Source: Pampus argenteus
Lineage: Eukaryota > Chordata > Actinopteri > Scombriformes > Stromateidae
DNA length: 64,000 bases
Reading direction: 5' to 3'
Assembly (NCBI GenBank): GCA_036937835.1
Contig: CM072862.1
Span: forward strand, 14,086,501 to 14,150,500
In this document: positions 31,242-43,244 of the stretch, one piece after another
How positions within the stretch are numbered: position 1 is the stretch's first letter
Layout of the letters: each line of letters starts with the position of its first letter
The notes under the pieces: model-generated
The model's database searches: none
Told to the model about the DNA's origin: nothing
Seen by the model: the letters and a program-made list of their open reading frames with translations, nothing else
Position numbers and translations under genes: made by a program

Positions 31242-32225
31242 GGGTGGTCAGTGCATGAATCTGAGTTGCTATGTACTCATGTTACTCACACGCCGACCAC
31301 CCACACATATCAACAGAATGAATATACAGCACTTGAACACAAACCTACCTACCTATGTTTGAATGAGGTTAGGTGAGAGAAAAAAAGAAATTGTCTTTCA
31401 GTGGTAACGCATAACAGCGTGATGGGACATTAACACCAATTTTCCTTTGACATAAAAAAGAAAAAGTTCAAAAAGACAGAAAGTAACCGCACGTTTTCAT
31501 CAGTTTCCATTGACGACTTTCGAAATTAGCATAGAACATGTGAATCAGACACAAAGGTGAGTTTTTTTGTTTTTTTGAATAACCTGTTGGTTACGCGTTC
31601 CTGCAGAGTAAATGTCAAAATGTCTAAATTATCATAAATGAGCTCAACAGATAAATGGGCCAATAATTAAAACATGCACCCTGTGATGATAGAACAAAGC
31701 TGGTGGCATGTAGACTGTGAATCACTTTGCAGCCAGTGTCTTTGTCAAACAAGTCACAACAAGTCACACTCACATATGAGCACTATTAATCTGGAAAAAA
31801 AAGTCACTGTTGATAACAGCAAACTCTAGTCTCTAGTGTTGAAGTCCTAACAGTTTATTTACAGCATTTGAACAAAAACCATGCTGTTATTTTATGGTAG
31901 AGGTGTCATGTTGTCGTTTCCCATTTTAGTTAAATCTCCATAATATAGGTGGAGCGTGTAAGCAAGTAAGATTATTGTGCAGTGTTAATAAACTCTTCTT
32001 TCTAAAGTCCCATTCTATGCACCTATCTATGACAGTAGAGGAATAAATGTTGAAACAAATGTGTGTTTTGTTACAGCTTTTGAACTGAAGCCTGATTTGT
32101 GTTTTAAACAGGATTGCACAGAATTACAGTGTTACCCAGTTGTCTTGTTTATTTGTAGTACATTAAATGAATTAATATGTTGTGATTGTTGTGCATTATT
32201 ATTATTACATATAATGTGTATATGC
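31242..32225. other. Non-coding, AT-rich
   Basis: Short T7 runs near 31563-31575 and an AT-rich body. No gene or repeat family recognised. Confidence 0.5.
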
Positions 32226-32297
32226 ATTGAGAGAGGGGGGAAAGAAAAGATGACTGAAGGGGGGAGCGAGGGTATGAGTGAGAGAGAGAGACAGACC
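32226..32297 (+). repeat. Purine-rich tract
   Basis: GA-rich sequence with G5-G6 runs and a (GA)7 core near 32278-32290. Confidence 0.7.
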
Positions 32298-32319
32298 CCG
32301 AGCTGGTCCCAGAAACAGA

Positions 32320-32505
32320 CTCCGATCAATTAGTCTAGCTCTACAATAGCCGGAAATCTCATATTGGGGTCATGCATTCCTTATCAGCAAGTGGATTTTC
32401 ACATGCCAGATAATGCTCTAATGATTAATGGAGTTGAATGAATAATGGCGTAAAAGAAGAGTGTTATTTTTACCCTGTGGCAGCTGGTAGCACACACAGT
32501 TAACC
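32320..32505. other. CNE-like block with HOX/PBX and TAAT sites
   Basis: ATCAATTAGTC (32325), TTATCAGCAAGTGG, and TAATGATTA (32419-32427) overlapping TGATTAATGG (32422-32431, a PBX/HOX-type composite). No simple repeat or coding frame. Inference from motif content. Confidence 0.33.
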
Positions 32506-33159
32506 TAAAAAGTGAAGATCACACTTGAGGGCACTTTCTCAAGTCCTCCCACACATGTTGAAAGATAAAAAGGACTTTTCGTTACAATTAATCTATTTTG
32601 CTATAGATTTAAATAGACATAATCTTGCAATGTGACTGGGCCAAATTCAGTGAATTTTAAAAGGAACTCTGCTCAGCAGCAGAAAATATGCATTGCATGA
32701 AACAGTTACACACTGAACAATGTTTAAATATTTACTTGCACAACAGGAGCATATATATATATTTATCTCAGTGATGCAATAGTCCCCTCCTTGTGAACAT
32801 TATAAGTGTCATGAGCAGTGAGTTGCAGAAACAGCCCTTACTGATCCTTCAGCTGCACATTTATTGGCAGGCAGTGCAGAACTGCATTGTGGGATAGAGG
32901 TGATAGTGATGGCAAATATTCTTCCCCATCCTCCTCTCCAAGCAGGTGTTGTGTGGGTAAACTGGCACTGGTGGACATGCCACTCTAATTTCATTGACAG
33001 GTTTATGACCTTTTATGTGTCCCAGATGCCATGTTTATGACAGGCTGACTGTGCGTTCATGTTCAACAACATTAAACATGCATAAGCTAGACACTGTGGC
33101 CCACCACATGGAACAGAACGCTCTCTTTCCGAGAGCCCTGAACATCTAACATGTCTTTG
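32506..33159. other. Non-coding, nothing assigned
   Basis: A short TATATATATATATT patch at about 32751-32763. No recognised gene or transposon. Confidence 0.5.
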
Positions 33160-33500
33160 GGGGAACATGGATTCAATGGGAGCTATAAAAATGAGCAGAA
33201 ATTGAAATTCAGAATGACACATGGACAGACGAGAGCTCATGGGATTAAAATAATGGATGAAAAATTACAAATCTAAGTCATCATGGAGTCTAATTTTATA
33301 GAGCTGTTTGGTTCACCGATGCTGCTGTGTATCCGATTAATCTTCCTATCCACCCAGCAAGACAAGGTCAAAGGATCCAAGGTAGTTGGACCTACGGCAC
33401 TGGGAGCATCAATCCCACAGACCCAACAGCATGTTTGGTAATTAATAATACCTCTGGGAAGTTCTCCCAAAAAATAGGAGCTGAACTTGTTCCTGGAGTA
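33160..33500. other. CNE-like block
   Basis: Repeat-poor, with GGGATTAAAATAATGG, TCTAATTTTATAG, CCGATTAATC, CAAGGTCAAAGGA (NR5A/ERR-type or DR1-like nuclear-receptor site) and GGTAATTAATAATACC. It is among the denser candidate blocks. The minus frame 33273-33530 (85 codons) shows no known protein. Confidence 0.35.
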
Positions 33501-33964
33501 CAGTAGAATAGCCCTCAGAAAGAGGAGCAAAAGGGGAAGGGGGATGGAGAGGACACAGCCAGTGATTTATGGACCATTGTTGTTTGGAGGGTATTTGGCA
33601 AGAGTCGCTGTTCTTATCGAGCATGTAGGGTTTGGTCTTTAGTGGGACTTTCTAACCCTTATAGTCCTGTAACTTTCACTACTAAGAACAAGATAAGTCG
33701 AACAAAGTTTTCATTATAATGAGAAACCCTTCTCTAATTTGTTGATCATATTGAAATTCTAGTGAATTTAATGTTTTTGTGCAATTTGATCAAACAAAAA
33801 AAGTGTCTTAGACTAAGAAGTTATCTTAATTCATCTTTGAATTTCTAGGATTCAATCTGGCAAGCCCTAATACTGAGCTATTTTACTTATGGTGGAAACT
33901 GTTACATTTAGGTAACAACCTTTTCATATTGTTCAGCTTTCACCAAGGCAAGCTGGTATGATAG
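33501..33964. other. Non-coding, nothing assigned
   Basis: Ordinary AT-rich sequence; no repeat or coding signal recognised. Confidence 0.5.
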
Positions 33965-34082
33965 GAGAAAGAGTATCAGCGAGAGAGAGAGATAGTGAGA
34001 TATACTGAGAAAACAGAGGAGAGACAGTAAGAGGCAAGTGAATAAACGCAGATAAACAAAAAGAAAAAAAAAAAAGAAAGGT
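33965..34082 (+). repeat. Purine-rich tract ending in A-runs
   Basis: About 115 bp dominated by G and A, with a (GA)6 core near 33980 and AAAGAAAAAAAAAAAAGAAAG at the end. Confidence 0.65.
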
Positions 34083-35694
34083 TAAATTTCCCCTGTGATT
34101 TGTCAGTGATATGCCCTAAAGCCAGTGGCAGAGGGATCAGTATCGTGGGCCATAACAAAACATGTCAGGATCATTATCAGGCTAAAGATATGATTACAGC
34201 CACATCATGCCATGCCCTGCACTCTTCTCTCATGAGGAATATTTTCTTCTCTGCTCCCCTTGTTTTCTCCGTCTTTTAAGTGGCGATTATAATTTGGTCG
34301 TCTGGAGGGGTGCCAGGAAATAAACAGTTTAGTGTCATAGCCATGCCTGAGCAAGTACGCCGTGGCACAAGCCCTGCCTAAGGACAGGTGCCAGCACAAT
34401 GCTCCATTTAACACTGCAGTTACGCAAGCTCTGTGTACTTTATAGAAACTGCCACGGTGGACACGTCATTCTCAGTGTTTGAACAATGTGTATTTTGTAA
34501 ATTAGTGTGTTCACAATATGGGCAATTAAGTTGACTCTTCCCACTTATATTCATACTGCATGTGCATTAACTGCTCTATTGGACAAAGTGCATACGCCAC
34601 TTTCAAGGCACATGCACCAATCTGAATCAACACCAGAAAGATACAAGATAAACTTGCATTTACTATATATGGGCCTCTGAAGGGTTTTAGACTCTGAACG
34701 TTATTAAAAGCAAACACACGGGTAACATAGCTGATGGAGGAGTGTTGAGACATGAAGCTGTGCCTTTTTTTATTTGAGCTGTATGAAGCCCTGGCGTCTC
34801 AGGATCCCCAGAGAAGGGTCACAGCAAATGAAAGTAGCAGCTCGACCAGAAAAAAATATTCTTTTGTTTCAGTGTGGCCAGTGTCTTTAAAAAGAGAATC
34901 ATATATATTATGTATTTTCCTGGGTTGAATTCCTTGCTATTGTCATAACTTGCTACTTGACAAAAAGAATACTCAGAAAATAATGAAAAAATATGCTGAT
35001 CAATCATCTAATGTGTTGAGCAGTTATTCTAAATCATGATCTTTTCACAAAAGAGAAATGGAGGCAAAGTGCAAATTTATTGAAGGCCGTGTACCACAAA
35101 TCACCCAAGGGTACAGAAAATCAATGTTTTCATACAGAATCACTGTTTTTCATATAATGTGAGAATTGTACTGTGTATGTGTTTTGTGCCACTGCTGACA
35201 TAGAATATGCTGTAATTCCTATTTTAAACTTTGGTTTACCCCTTAATTATATAGCATCACACGTTTTTTAACTGGAGTAGAAAACAAAATAGCAGCAGCA
35301 TGGTGTTAGATGAGGAGAATGAATCCAAATGTAGTGGAACATGTTGCATTTTAATAAGCACACAGTCATAAACAGTGGCAAGAAATTTTATGATTAAATT
35401 TCATCTCCTTAATCGCTGTAGCCACGGTATTCATAACTCAACTATATCAGGACAGCTGGGATGCTGTTCAGCTCTGTTTAGGCAAGGGGATGGAGGACTT
35501 AACACCATTTATTGAAAAAGGAGGCATTGTCTTGTATCTTATTATAAACGGGTATTCTAATGTATCATAGTTACTAATAAGAGGAACCAGTCACAGGAAG
35601 TAGAGATGGAGAGACTTGTGTGAAAGAGGGGACATGCAAGGAAAAACGTCCTTAGAGCAGAAGAAAAGAGGTGGAGCAGGAGGTGGAGAGATGC
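34083..35694. other. Non-coding, nothing assigned
   Basis: Mixed sequence with short unrelated frames (up to 75 codons). No recognised transposon or microsatellite. GA-rich texture appears near 35580-35690. Confidence 0.5.
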
Positions 35695-35835
35695 TTTAAG
35701 CTGATTTATATCAAACGGTAATAAACTGGGCATCCACCCCCACTGCCTGTTTAATATGCGAATATGCAGAGCATCCCACTCCTGACAGCTCCCCATTAAT
35801 AAAAACATGGCTGGGAGCGCAGGTAGCCATAGCTC
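35695..35835. other. CNE-like block, POU-like motifs
   Basis: TTTAATATGCGAATATGCAGAG resembles paired POU half-sites, followed by CCATTAATAAAAACATGG. No repeats. Weak to moderate inference of an enhancer. Confidence 0.25.
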
Positions 35836-36300
35836 ATCTATATGAAAATACATGATGATGGTTTTACAGAGAGTCATCTTTTAGAATGGAGCCTATGTGC
35901 CAGAGCAGAGATGATACTGAGAAGTACACACAGTCATAACTCTGCATCTGTCTATAGTTCATTTCTGGGATTCTGTCTAACCGGCAGTGCAGGTGAATGG
36001 AATCGAATCACAATGCGGCTCATGCATGACAGCAGAGGGGGATGAAATTATCTCAAAAGATTGTACACCAGTTTCATATTCAACAAAATTGTCTGCCAAG
36101 ATGGCACCAGACCATATGGTACACTGCCATTTAACCTTACTAATTAATGAAACCGTTCTCTTTATGCACAAATGATGGGTGACACTTTTCACTCTCAATG
36201 GGTCAAAAGTTTGGACAGTTTGACCCATCAATTCAAATTAAACAGTGCCTTAAAGAATATGAGGTATCTATAAATTGCAAGTATACCGTCTATTCATCCA
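35836..36300. other. CNE-like block, open frames on both strands
   Basis: A plus frame (35987-36175) and a minus frame (35977-36231) overlap. The plus codons look natural but the peptide is not recognised and no splice sites frame it. TACTAATTAATGAAAC, GATGAAATTATC and the 10-bp inverted repeat at 36198-36228 support a regulatory reading. Confidence 0.28.
36198..36228. repeat. 10-bp perfect inverted repeat with nuclear-receptor half-sites
   Basis: ATGGGTCAAA (36198-36207) and TTTGACCCAT (36219-36228) are exact complements across 11 bp. Each arm holds a GGGTCA half-site. The spacing between half-sites is 15 bp, wide for a dimeric receptor. Confidence 0.8.
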
Positions 36301-37870
36301 GAACAGCCACAAAAATGTAAGAACAATTCTTACGGGTCATTTTACAGTATTGGAGACGAGGGATAAATCATAAAATCGTATATACAATGTTCTGGTGAGC
36401 ATTTTTCTTTTCTTCCTTCCCTTGGTAACACAATCCATAGATATCAGACAAAGATGCATTTCCACAAGCCCAATATTCTTATAACTCACGTGTATATTAC
36501 TTTGTCCCAGCAGACGCCCCCATAAGGAGGAGAGAACAAGGGAAAAAAAGAGGGAAACACAAGGAGGCTGTGGACCTGGTGTGTCCAGCCCCTGGAGGCC
36601 CTGGTAATACCCACTCTTAGTCCATGTATTTTACATGAACAATCCTCAGAGGGCACAAAGAATAGGAATCTTACACTATTTAAATACAGGATTTGGGACA
36701 TCAAAGCCAGGCTGATATTGGAATAACAGAAATAATTAGGGATATGGAAGTTGCAGAAATAGTCACATTTCCATAAGATGATAATTAGTCCCAGGGCTAG
36801 CTGGATCAGGAGAGAGCCTGTTTGTTGGGGCTTTGTATTAACAGGAGGACTACAGCTGGCATTCCAGGTAATTAAAGGAAAATGGAATAGTACAGCTGAA
36901 AATACCGATCAGAAATTTTGTATACAAGTGATAGCACTCAAATGAAATGAAAATATTAAAAAGGTTGTTTTCTCACAAGCAAAGGATAAAAGCTCAACGT
37001 ACACTGACCTGTTAAGCACGTTAACACACTTTCATCATAGGTGTTTTTTTTCAGTTAGGGAGATGGAAAATATGATTAGTATATTTAAAACAGTACTTCA
37101 CAATAGAAAAGATCATAGACCATTCTTTTGATCATTCTTAGTGACTACAAAGACTTGCAAAACACGTTACATTATTACGTGACGATGTGAATCACTTGCG
37201 AGATGAAAAAAACTGAAACCTCAATTAACCTAAATCTTGAATCACATGAGAGCCACAGGTCTACCGCTGCACTTCTCTCTGTAGTCATTTGCTTTGTCTT
37301 GTTCTATTTCCACTTATGGGTAAGAAGGGAGGGAGTAAAATCATTTTATTTTCTTCTGCTGAGCGGGATGTTAAGAGGGGCCAGAGAGTCTGTCTCCTTA
37401 TCTAATAACCCTGCCACAAGCTTGCCAACACAGGAAAATCCTGGCAATGAGCAGGGACGGAGTCACATAGCCATTTAGAATTCAAGCTTGGCTCAGTGAG
37501 TGAAATCCACACTGCTACTGGAAGCGTGATGCTGGTAGCTCGCTCCGCTTCTTCAGAGGAAGCAGATCTGATGCATCTGGCAGCATCTGGCAAGCGCTTG
37601 TCTTTCTTTTGATATTCAATTGCTAAGTACAGTTTAAATCACAGTGCTGTGCTCTAATACACAGGCAGTACATGTCATGAAATCTGATTCATTTACGCAC
37701 ATTAAAATCTTTCTCCAGGGACTTGTTCCAGCATCACATACAATCTAAAGGGAAGTCTAGTTGAAGGAGGATTTGTCTTTCTGTTGCTGAAGTGTGAGTC
37801 CTTTGCACCAACACATACTCATAATTTAAACGACCATATAGGCTGATTGTACCTGCGTTCCAGAACAAAC
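36301..37870. other. Non-coding, nothing assigned
   Basis: GA-rich patch at about 36520-36560; otherwise ordinary AT-rich sequence. Open frames reach 91 codons (37203-37478) without recognisable domains. Confidence 0.5.
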
Positions 37871-38390
37871 TCTAGTAACATTTACGCCATCTAGCGAACA
37901 TCGTAATTATGGCCTAGGGAAGTGACGCACCACCCATAGCAGCGTAATATGCCATTTTCCAGAATCGCTACAAATCGCATGTTTTATGGTGTGACAGCAC
38001 AGCGGTTAAGTTTAGGCACAAAAACCATTTGGTTAGGGTTATGGAAAATTCATGGTAAAATGATTACTTGAAATGTGGTTCCTACTTCCTTAAAGTATCT
38101 TAACCTTCATCGTCATGGCAACAGTAAACACAGGTCATGGTTTTTCAAATGTCCCAACCCAGGGTCGGCATGACATTTGCGGTTAGAAACAGGAAGCAAA
38201 CAGAGGTCTTCTGCAGCAAGTGCACTTTTTGCAAGCTAACTATCTAGCCAACCACCTAACACGCCTCCTCTTAATAATGATAATGTCTTGTCTTGTCAAA
38301 TGAAAATATTACTTTATATTGACGTAATCTCTATTGCGTCACTTCCCCAGGATCAAACCTACTATCACCAATGGTGTTAATGTAACTATA
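37871..38390. mobile_element. Non-autonomous DNA transposon (MITE-like), about 520 bp, imperfect ~58-bp TIRs
   Basis: The interior carries GTTAAGTTTAGGCACAAAAA and CCATTTGGTTAGGGTTA, hallmarks of a repeat widespread in percomorph fish. I find terminal inverted repeats here. CCTAGGGAAGTGACGCA (37913-37929) matches the reverse complement of 38335-38351 at 16 of 17 bases. The outer TCTAGTAACATTTACGCCAT (37871) matches the reverse complement of 38371-38390 at 16 of 20. No transposase frame exists inside, so mobility would have depended on another element. A clear target-site duplication is not visible, suggesting age. The superfamily is not assigned. Confidence 0.65.
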
Positions 38391-39589
38391 GGTCATTTTT
38401 GCCGGTTAAATTTTAGATCTATTCCGTGCTTTTTCTTGTGAGGATGGACTCTTTGCACAGATAATATCACACAAAAGATAAAGATATGTTGAATTCACAA
38501 TCTTCCATTTGTTTATGTTGAATGAATAAAATGTTATATAAATGTGGCAAAGTCTTCTAACCATGAACAATGCTGTACTGACTTTAAAGCTAAAAACTTT
38601 ACACAAACCCATTTTCTATCTGACCTTCTGTTACCCACAAATGCTGTAAAACTGTAAAATGTAGTAAAAGGACACCACCTCTGTTACTTTGATGGAAAAA
38701 TGCTGATGAGCAGGTGATATACAAGGATGGAGGAGGGAAAAAAGAAAGCATACAAATAATTGTGTGTAACAGTGACACCAAAGAAGTCAGTGTTTTGTTT
38801 TGAAAATATAATCAGATTTTTCTGATGGTCCTTCAATCAATTGTTGAAGCATCTAAACATTTCTAGGCATTTTAACCTTATTTTAAAGAGAAGACCTCAC
38901 AGAGCAGTTAACAGAATGATTAGTGAATGAAACATACTTATTGTATTGTCAGTTATCTGGATGGCCCCAGCAGCCTGGGAGACAGTGTCCCCTGGTGTCT
39001 GTAATGTTTCATCTATACTGGATCTCCAGCTTCAACACTAATAATCTGCTTCCTCAAACCCATGTCATATTATTCAAGTCATTTTCATCCCAGTGGCTGC
39101 CAGTCAAACTTTAACTGTTATTTTAACAATTTTATAAGGTTCCCGTCATAATGTTCTACACTAGTGTTGAATGGTGCATGTGTCTTCAATCCAAACATCA
39201 TGAAGCAATTAGATTCTTTTGGTCAGTGTTGAATTGGACCAGAAATATTGGAACTTATTGTTGGCAAGCAAGACTACTTTCATCACCAAAAACTATTATG
39301 TAGTGAGAGGTGGTAATAAACATCCATCAGTGTGGGCAAAGAAGGTGCTCACTCCCTTATCTCCCATATTTCATTCATTACACTGGTTTATTTTAAATGA
39401 TGAGGCATAACACAGATGCAAGTGGTGACTCAAGGAGAGCAGTAAAAAGAAAAAAATAGATGGTTCAAGAGGATTCTTCAATCAAAGTTGAGCTTTGTTT
39501 TTCCCCCCATTCCTACTTTTATGTCCCTCCATTTCGTCACAGCACACCTGTTGCCTAACAGAGGTCTGAATCACAGATCCCCGGCAGCC
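38391..39589. other. Non-coding, nothing assigned
   Basis: AT-rich, with A5-A7 runs and unrelated short frames. No recognised repeat. Confidence 0.5.
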
Positions 39590-39745
39590 CTCTGGGCATT
39601 CTGGCCCTTTGTGGGCCGAGGAGCAGGCCAAGCCCTGGGCATAATGAACTGCTGACTAAACACAATCTTTGTTGCAGGGTGGGTGCATGTGACATCACGT
39701 CATTCCCTGGGGCGGTGTGGGATCTAGGGCAGGCTCAAGCTCTTT
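39590..39745. other. CNE-like block with CRE-like sites
   Basis: GCATAATGAACTGCTGACTA, AATCTTTGTTGCAG (SOX-like) and GTGACATCACGTCATTCC, in which TGACATCA and CACGTCA CRE-type halves adjoin. GC-richer than flanks. Weak inference. Confidence 0.22.
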
Positions 39746-40002
39746 GTGTGTTCAGAGCCAGAGCACCCTGTGCACGCGTCCTGGATCATCCTGCCATGTC
39801 ACCTCTATTGTCCACAGGTCTGGACACACTACTCTGGCATTCTCTCACCATGAGGTAGTGTGGGAGAAACATTTTCTGCTTTTCATGGTCCAGAGTTGAG
39901 TCAAACTGAAGGTGCATGCTACAGAGAAGGACTAATGACCTGGAGCACACACTTGGAGTTGAGCTGTCTCATTTATCAGCCACATAAATATTTGGATGAA
40001 TT
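39746..40002. other. Non-coding, nothing assigned
   Basis: Short frames only; no recognised element until the repeat fragment at 40003. Confidence 0.5.
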
Positions 40003-40044
40003 CAACATTACATTATGTGCATTTAGCAGCCACTTTTGTCCAAT
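40003..40044 (+). mobile_element. Short fragment of a dispersed teleost repeat
   Basis: ACATTACATTATGTGCATTT then AGCAGCCACTTTTGTCCAA follows the common fish motif ACATTTA...CATTTAGCAGACRCTTTTRTCCAAAG with few changes. Only this core survives, so the parent element cannot be named. Confidence 0.5.
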
Positions 40045-40679
40045 GAAATGAAACAACCATTGCCTTATATATCCTTTCCACAAATGCCTACAACTCAGTA
40101 AAGCCAACCCCATCTTTTGAGGTTTCTTGGGCTTTGGTTAATCTGAAACCTGAAGGGATGAGGCCATATAGTCGGATTTTGTGGTTGCCTTGGACTTCTA
40201 GAGTGGCTCTACATAGTATTATGTGTGCTAATCTTTCAGACCAGTTTACTGCCCATAGTCTCACTCCTGCCATCTTCTTCCACTCTGTCAGTCTTCCTCC
40301 TGTCATATCCTTTTTGTCTGATCTCAGTATTGCTGCACTTTCCATTCCAAGAAATGAAAAGACATTAACCCTCATATTAGATCTTTGTGAATAACATTGA
40401 GTTCAGTCAATGACGCAGAACATGGAGACCACAGTCAGTGTGCCCCATTAGTGGTGGGCAGGAATGTTATAAGTGGGACCATAACGTCTGGCGCAGGTTC
40501 GTCCTGATGCAACCCTTAGCTCTCCAGGCGCAACAGCACCTAGATAGATCTACAGAGAAAAGAAAAACGGCCACATCCTTTGCACTCAGACATATTTGCG
40601 ACACTCTCCTGACACCAATCTTTTCCACATGGATGGCCTATTGGTGTCCTATTTTCCTGAATCTGTTATTTCCATAATC
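40045..40679. other. Non-coding, nothing assigned
   Basis: Overlapping frames on both strands at 40088-40394 (95 and 86 codons) without recognisable proteins. No repeat recognised. Confidence 0.5.
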
Positions 40680-40925
40680 CGGCGGGTGCCATTGCCCAGG
40701 GTTAATAGATGAGCCTGAGTGTGTGAGATGGCAGGGCTTTGTAGCCCCTAACGAACAGTGTGCGGTCTGATGAATGACATTTGGGCTACAACCACGTCAC
40801 TTCTTCCATTAGCAAAGCCTGTCCCAACTCCGCTGTATTGAACCATGGCTTTCAGCTATTAGCCTGATGCATGACACAGTCAATTCCAGTTACGCTTTAA
40901 TAAGTGAATATTTATCTTAGCTGGC
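40680..40925. other. CNE-like block
   Basis: Repeat-poor sequence with CAGGGTTAATAGATGAGCC, CGTCACTTCTTCCATTAGCA, TCAGCTATTAGCCTGATGCA and GCTTTAATAAGTG. Texture like the other candidates; conservation untested. Confidence 0.3.
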
Positions 40926-41378
40926 TCTCAAAAGAAAAAAGGACAGGCAAGAAAAAATGAGGACAGAAGTACCAGAATTATTCTGGTTATCTTGTCTCTC
41001 TCTGTATTTGTGTATGTGTGTGTACATATGTTTTTTGGCGTTGTTTATTTGTTTCTTTTCATCTTTGCCAGTGAGTGCCTTCATGCTGAATTTACATTTA
41101 TTCATCACCGGCAAAAAAGCTGGTGTACTCATGCGAGGTTCTGAGTTCACACTGGAGAATCAGTGCACTTCATCACAAAGGACTATAAGAGACACTACCT
41201 GCCGTGTCACTTATTAAAAAGGGGCATTCCACCAAATCTTTCATGAAGTGTACCACTCAGTGATGTTTTTGTGCATTACAGACTGCAGGTGTGGAGTCTG
41301 AAAGATGTGGAAATGTACCGGGTAGGGTGGATCTAATGAAATGATGGTATTTATTACATCATGGAAAATGAACAATCT
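40926..41378. other. Non-coding, nothing assigned
   Basis: Ordinary sequence; the 40957-41217 frame (86 codons) crosses TG-rich sequence and shows no domain. Confidence 0.5.
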
Positions 41379-41992
41379 AGGCTGTGTCCAGAATCACTTC
41401 TTTATTCACTACTCCCTATACTGTATGATAGGATTAACATAGTTAACAATGTAAGCAATATCTTGAGGCTTTGGGCTTATAGGGGATGCACTGATACCGA
41501 TACTGGCATCAGATATCAGTCTGATATTGACTATGTATTTATTTTTTTACATTTTGGTCTCCAAAGTTAGGAAAGCAATGTTTACACATGAATGATTGCA
41601 GTTTCTCCCACACTGTGAGGCAAACAGCTTATTAATTAAACACTGGTATCGGATCCGTACTCAGTATCAGCCAATACCAGAAGCACAGGCATGAGGTATC
41701 AGGTCTGAAAAGTCAGATTGATGCCTACTTAAAATACTCATTATTTTGCTTATTACTGGCAAAAGAGGGTTTGCACAACTGAAATTTACGCATATACAAT
41801 ATAAAACATGACACATTGCATTGTTGGATTGTTAGCAGAAAGTAGTGTACATGTCATGGACAATGCTTTCATTTTTGAAACTTTTGAGGGCACTAAATTG
41901 TGCATAAATGTCTCACTTTAAATTAAGACACTCAAAATGTACAGTAAATATAGAGCACTATATAGTAAATACGGAGTGATTTTTGAGACTTG
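41379..41992. mobile_element. Non-autonomous DNA transposon, hAT-like, interrupted by a second element
   Basis: The left end GGCTGTGTCCAGAATCACTT (then TATTCACTACTCCCTATACTG) and the right end, read in reverse complement as GTCTCAAAAATCACTCCGTA, are imperfect inverted repeats of the familiar fish GGCTGTGTCCGAAATCACTC family. The right flank also holds GAGCACTATATAGTAAATAC, typical of the subterminal part. The interior is occupied from about 41480 by a second family, so this reads as a nested insertion. Neither element codes for a protein. Ends have decayed and no 8-bp target-site duplication is clear. Confidence 0.5.
41480..41720. mobile_element. Nested non-autonomous DNA transposon of the GGGATGCACTGATACC family
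   Basis: GGGGATGCACTGATACCGAT (41482) followed by ACTGGCATCAGATATCAGTC, then later ACTGGTATCGGATCCGTACT, CAGTATCAGCCAATACCAG and AGGTATCAGGTCTG. These are the internally repeated TATCGG-type modules of a common fish element usually classed as hAT-like. The left terminus is well kept; the right terminus is eroded. Confidence 0.6.
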
Positions 41993-42159
41993 ACCCATGA
42001 TATGGTTTAAAAATAAGTATATCTCAGCATCATTTGCTTTGATTTTGACCATTATTTCAAGGTTATTTTAAGAAATCAATGGAAGACTCTTTTAACAAAG
42101 TTACCTTTTCTATTATATTATCTTTATTATAGATGGTTGTGAAAACTGGAGCCAGAATG

Positions 42160-42302
42160 TTAAAAAAAAATCTTTTTGTTTTATTAGGAAACAATTAATG
42201 TAAATTTACAATTATAATAATATATTTGGAGAAAAAAAAAATAGTCATCTAAGTTTAGTTGTTTTTTTTTTTTTTGTTTTTTTTATGATGACTTTTTTTT
42301 TA
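42160..42302. repeat. A/T homopolymer-rich stretch
   Basis: A9-A10 runs at about 42162 and 42231 and T14, T8 and T9 runs between 42260 and 42301. Low complexity; no element recognised. Confidence 0.7.
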
Positions 42303-43202
42303 AAGGAGATGAGAATAAGACAATAAGACATATGTGCACATGATGTTCTGTATGTGCTTGTTTGAGAGTGAGAGAGAGGGGTGGATCTGTGTGACCAAGT
42401 GGAGTTGAGTGCCACTCTGACAGGCTATTAGTCATAAGGCTTTAGCCACTCAACAGTAATCCATACACTTAGATAGTTACTCTACACATTTCAGTACATG
42501 CTGAACGTTGTAGACCCAACACATTAACACATATGCACATCATACTCAATGGAAAATATCACTCAGGAGGACACAGCATTTGACTTACAACAAGGTCGAT
42601 CAAGTCTGACAGGTAAAAATATAAGTGAATGTTTAAATTGATCACTGAAGATATCAATCACTGTGAGTGTCAGGCAGGCCGCAATCCCGTGTCTTCTCAA
42701 CTGTCACCTCTTTAGCTTCAGGACACACCATCAGGTCAACCTCAATTTCAGAAAGCCAAGGTGAGACATCTAACAGATTTGTGATATTGCTGGTGTATAT
42801 GAGCAAAGTCAACATAATCTAGCAGCATTTGTTTTGACAAACATCCAAATACTCCAACGAAACTGTGAATTCTGTTTAAAGATACATCAAGCAGGATGTT
42901 GTGGAAGTCTCAGAGTTGCCTAGAAACTGAGAGCCAATCATTTTCTTCTCCATTGAGCCACGGGGGACTAGTTTGGAGTTAATTGCAGTGAATCAAATTT
43001 TTTAATTAAAATGAACATCATGACGATCTGACTGGATTGGGATTTGTTATTACTATTTCCTTCTCTCTCCCATTCTCATTTTCTTTCCCCTGCAGGACAG
43101 CTTGAAAGTGGCCTGTTGTTTTATTTTAATTGGGGCAGTGATGTAATTGGCCTACTCCATGCTGGTCCGTTCAATTTAGATCCTGGCATGTGTGTGTCTC
43201 CT
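42303..43202. other. Non-coding; weak CNE texture near 42900-43030
   Basis: GAGTTAATTGCAGTGAATCA and TTTTTTAATTAAAATGAACA lie near 42977-43018. Otherwise ordinary sequence; no repeat family recognised. Confidence 0.4.
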
Positions 43203-43204
43203 CC

Positions 43205-43236
<32 letters not shown>

Positions 43237-43244
43237 CACACACA
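43203..43244. repeat. Compound (CT)10-(AT)6-(CA)4 microsatellite
   Basis: Three dinucleotide runs follow one another without gaps. Confidence 0.94.
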
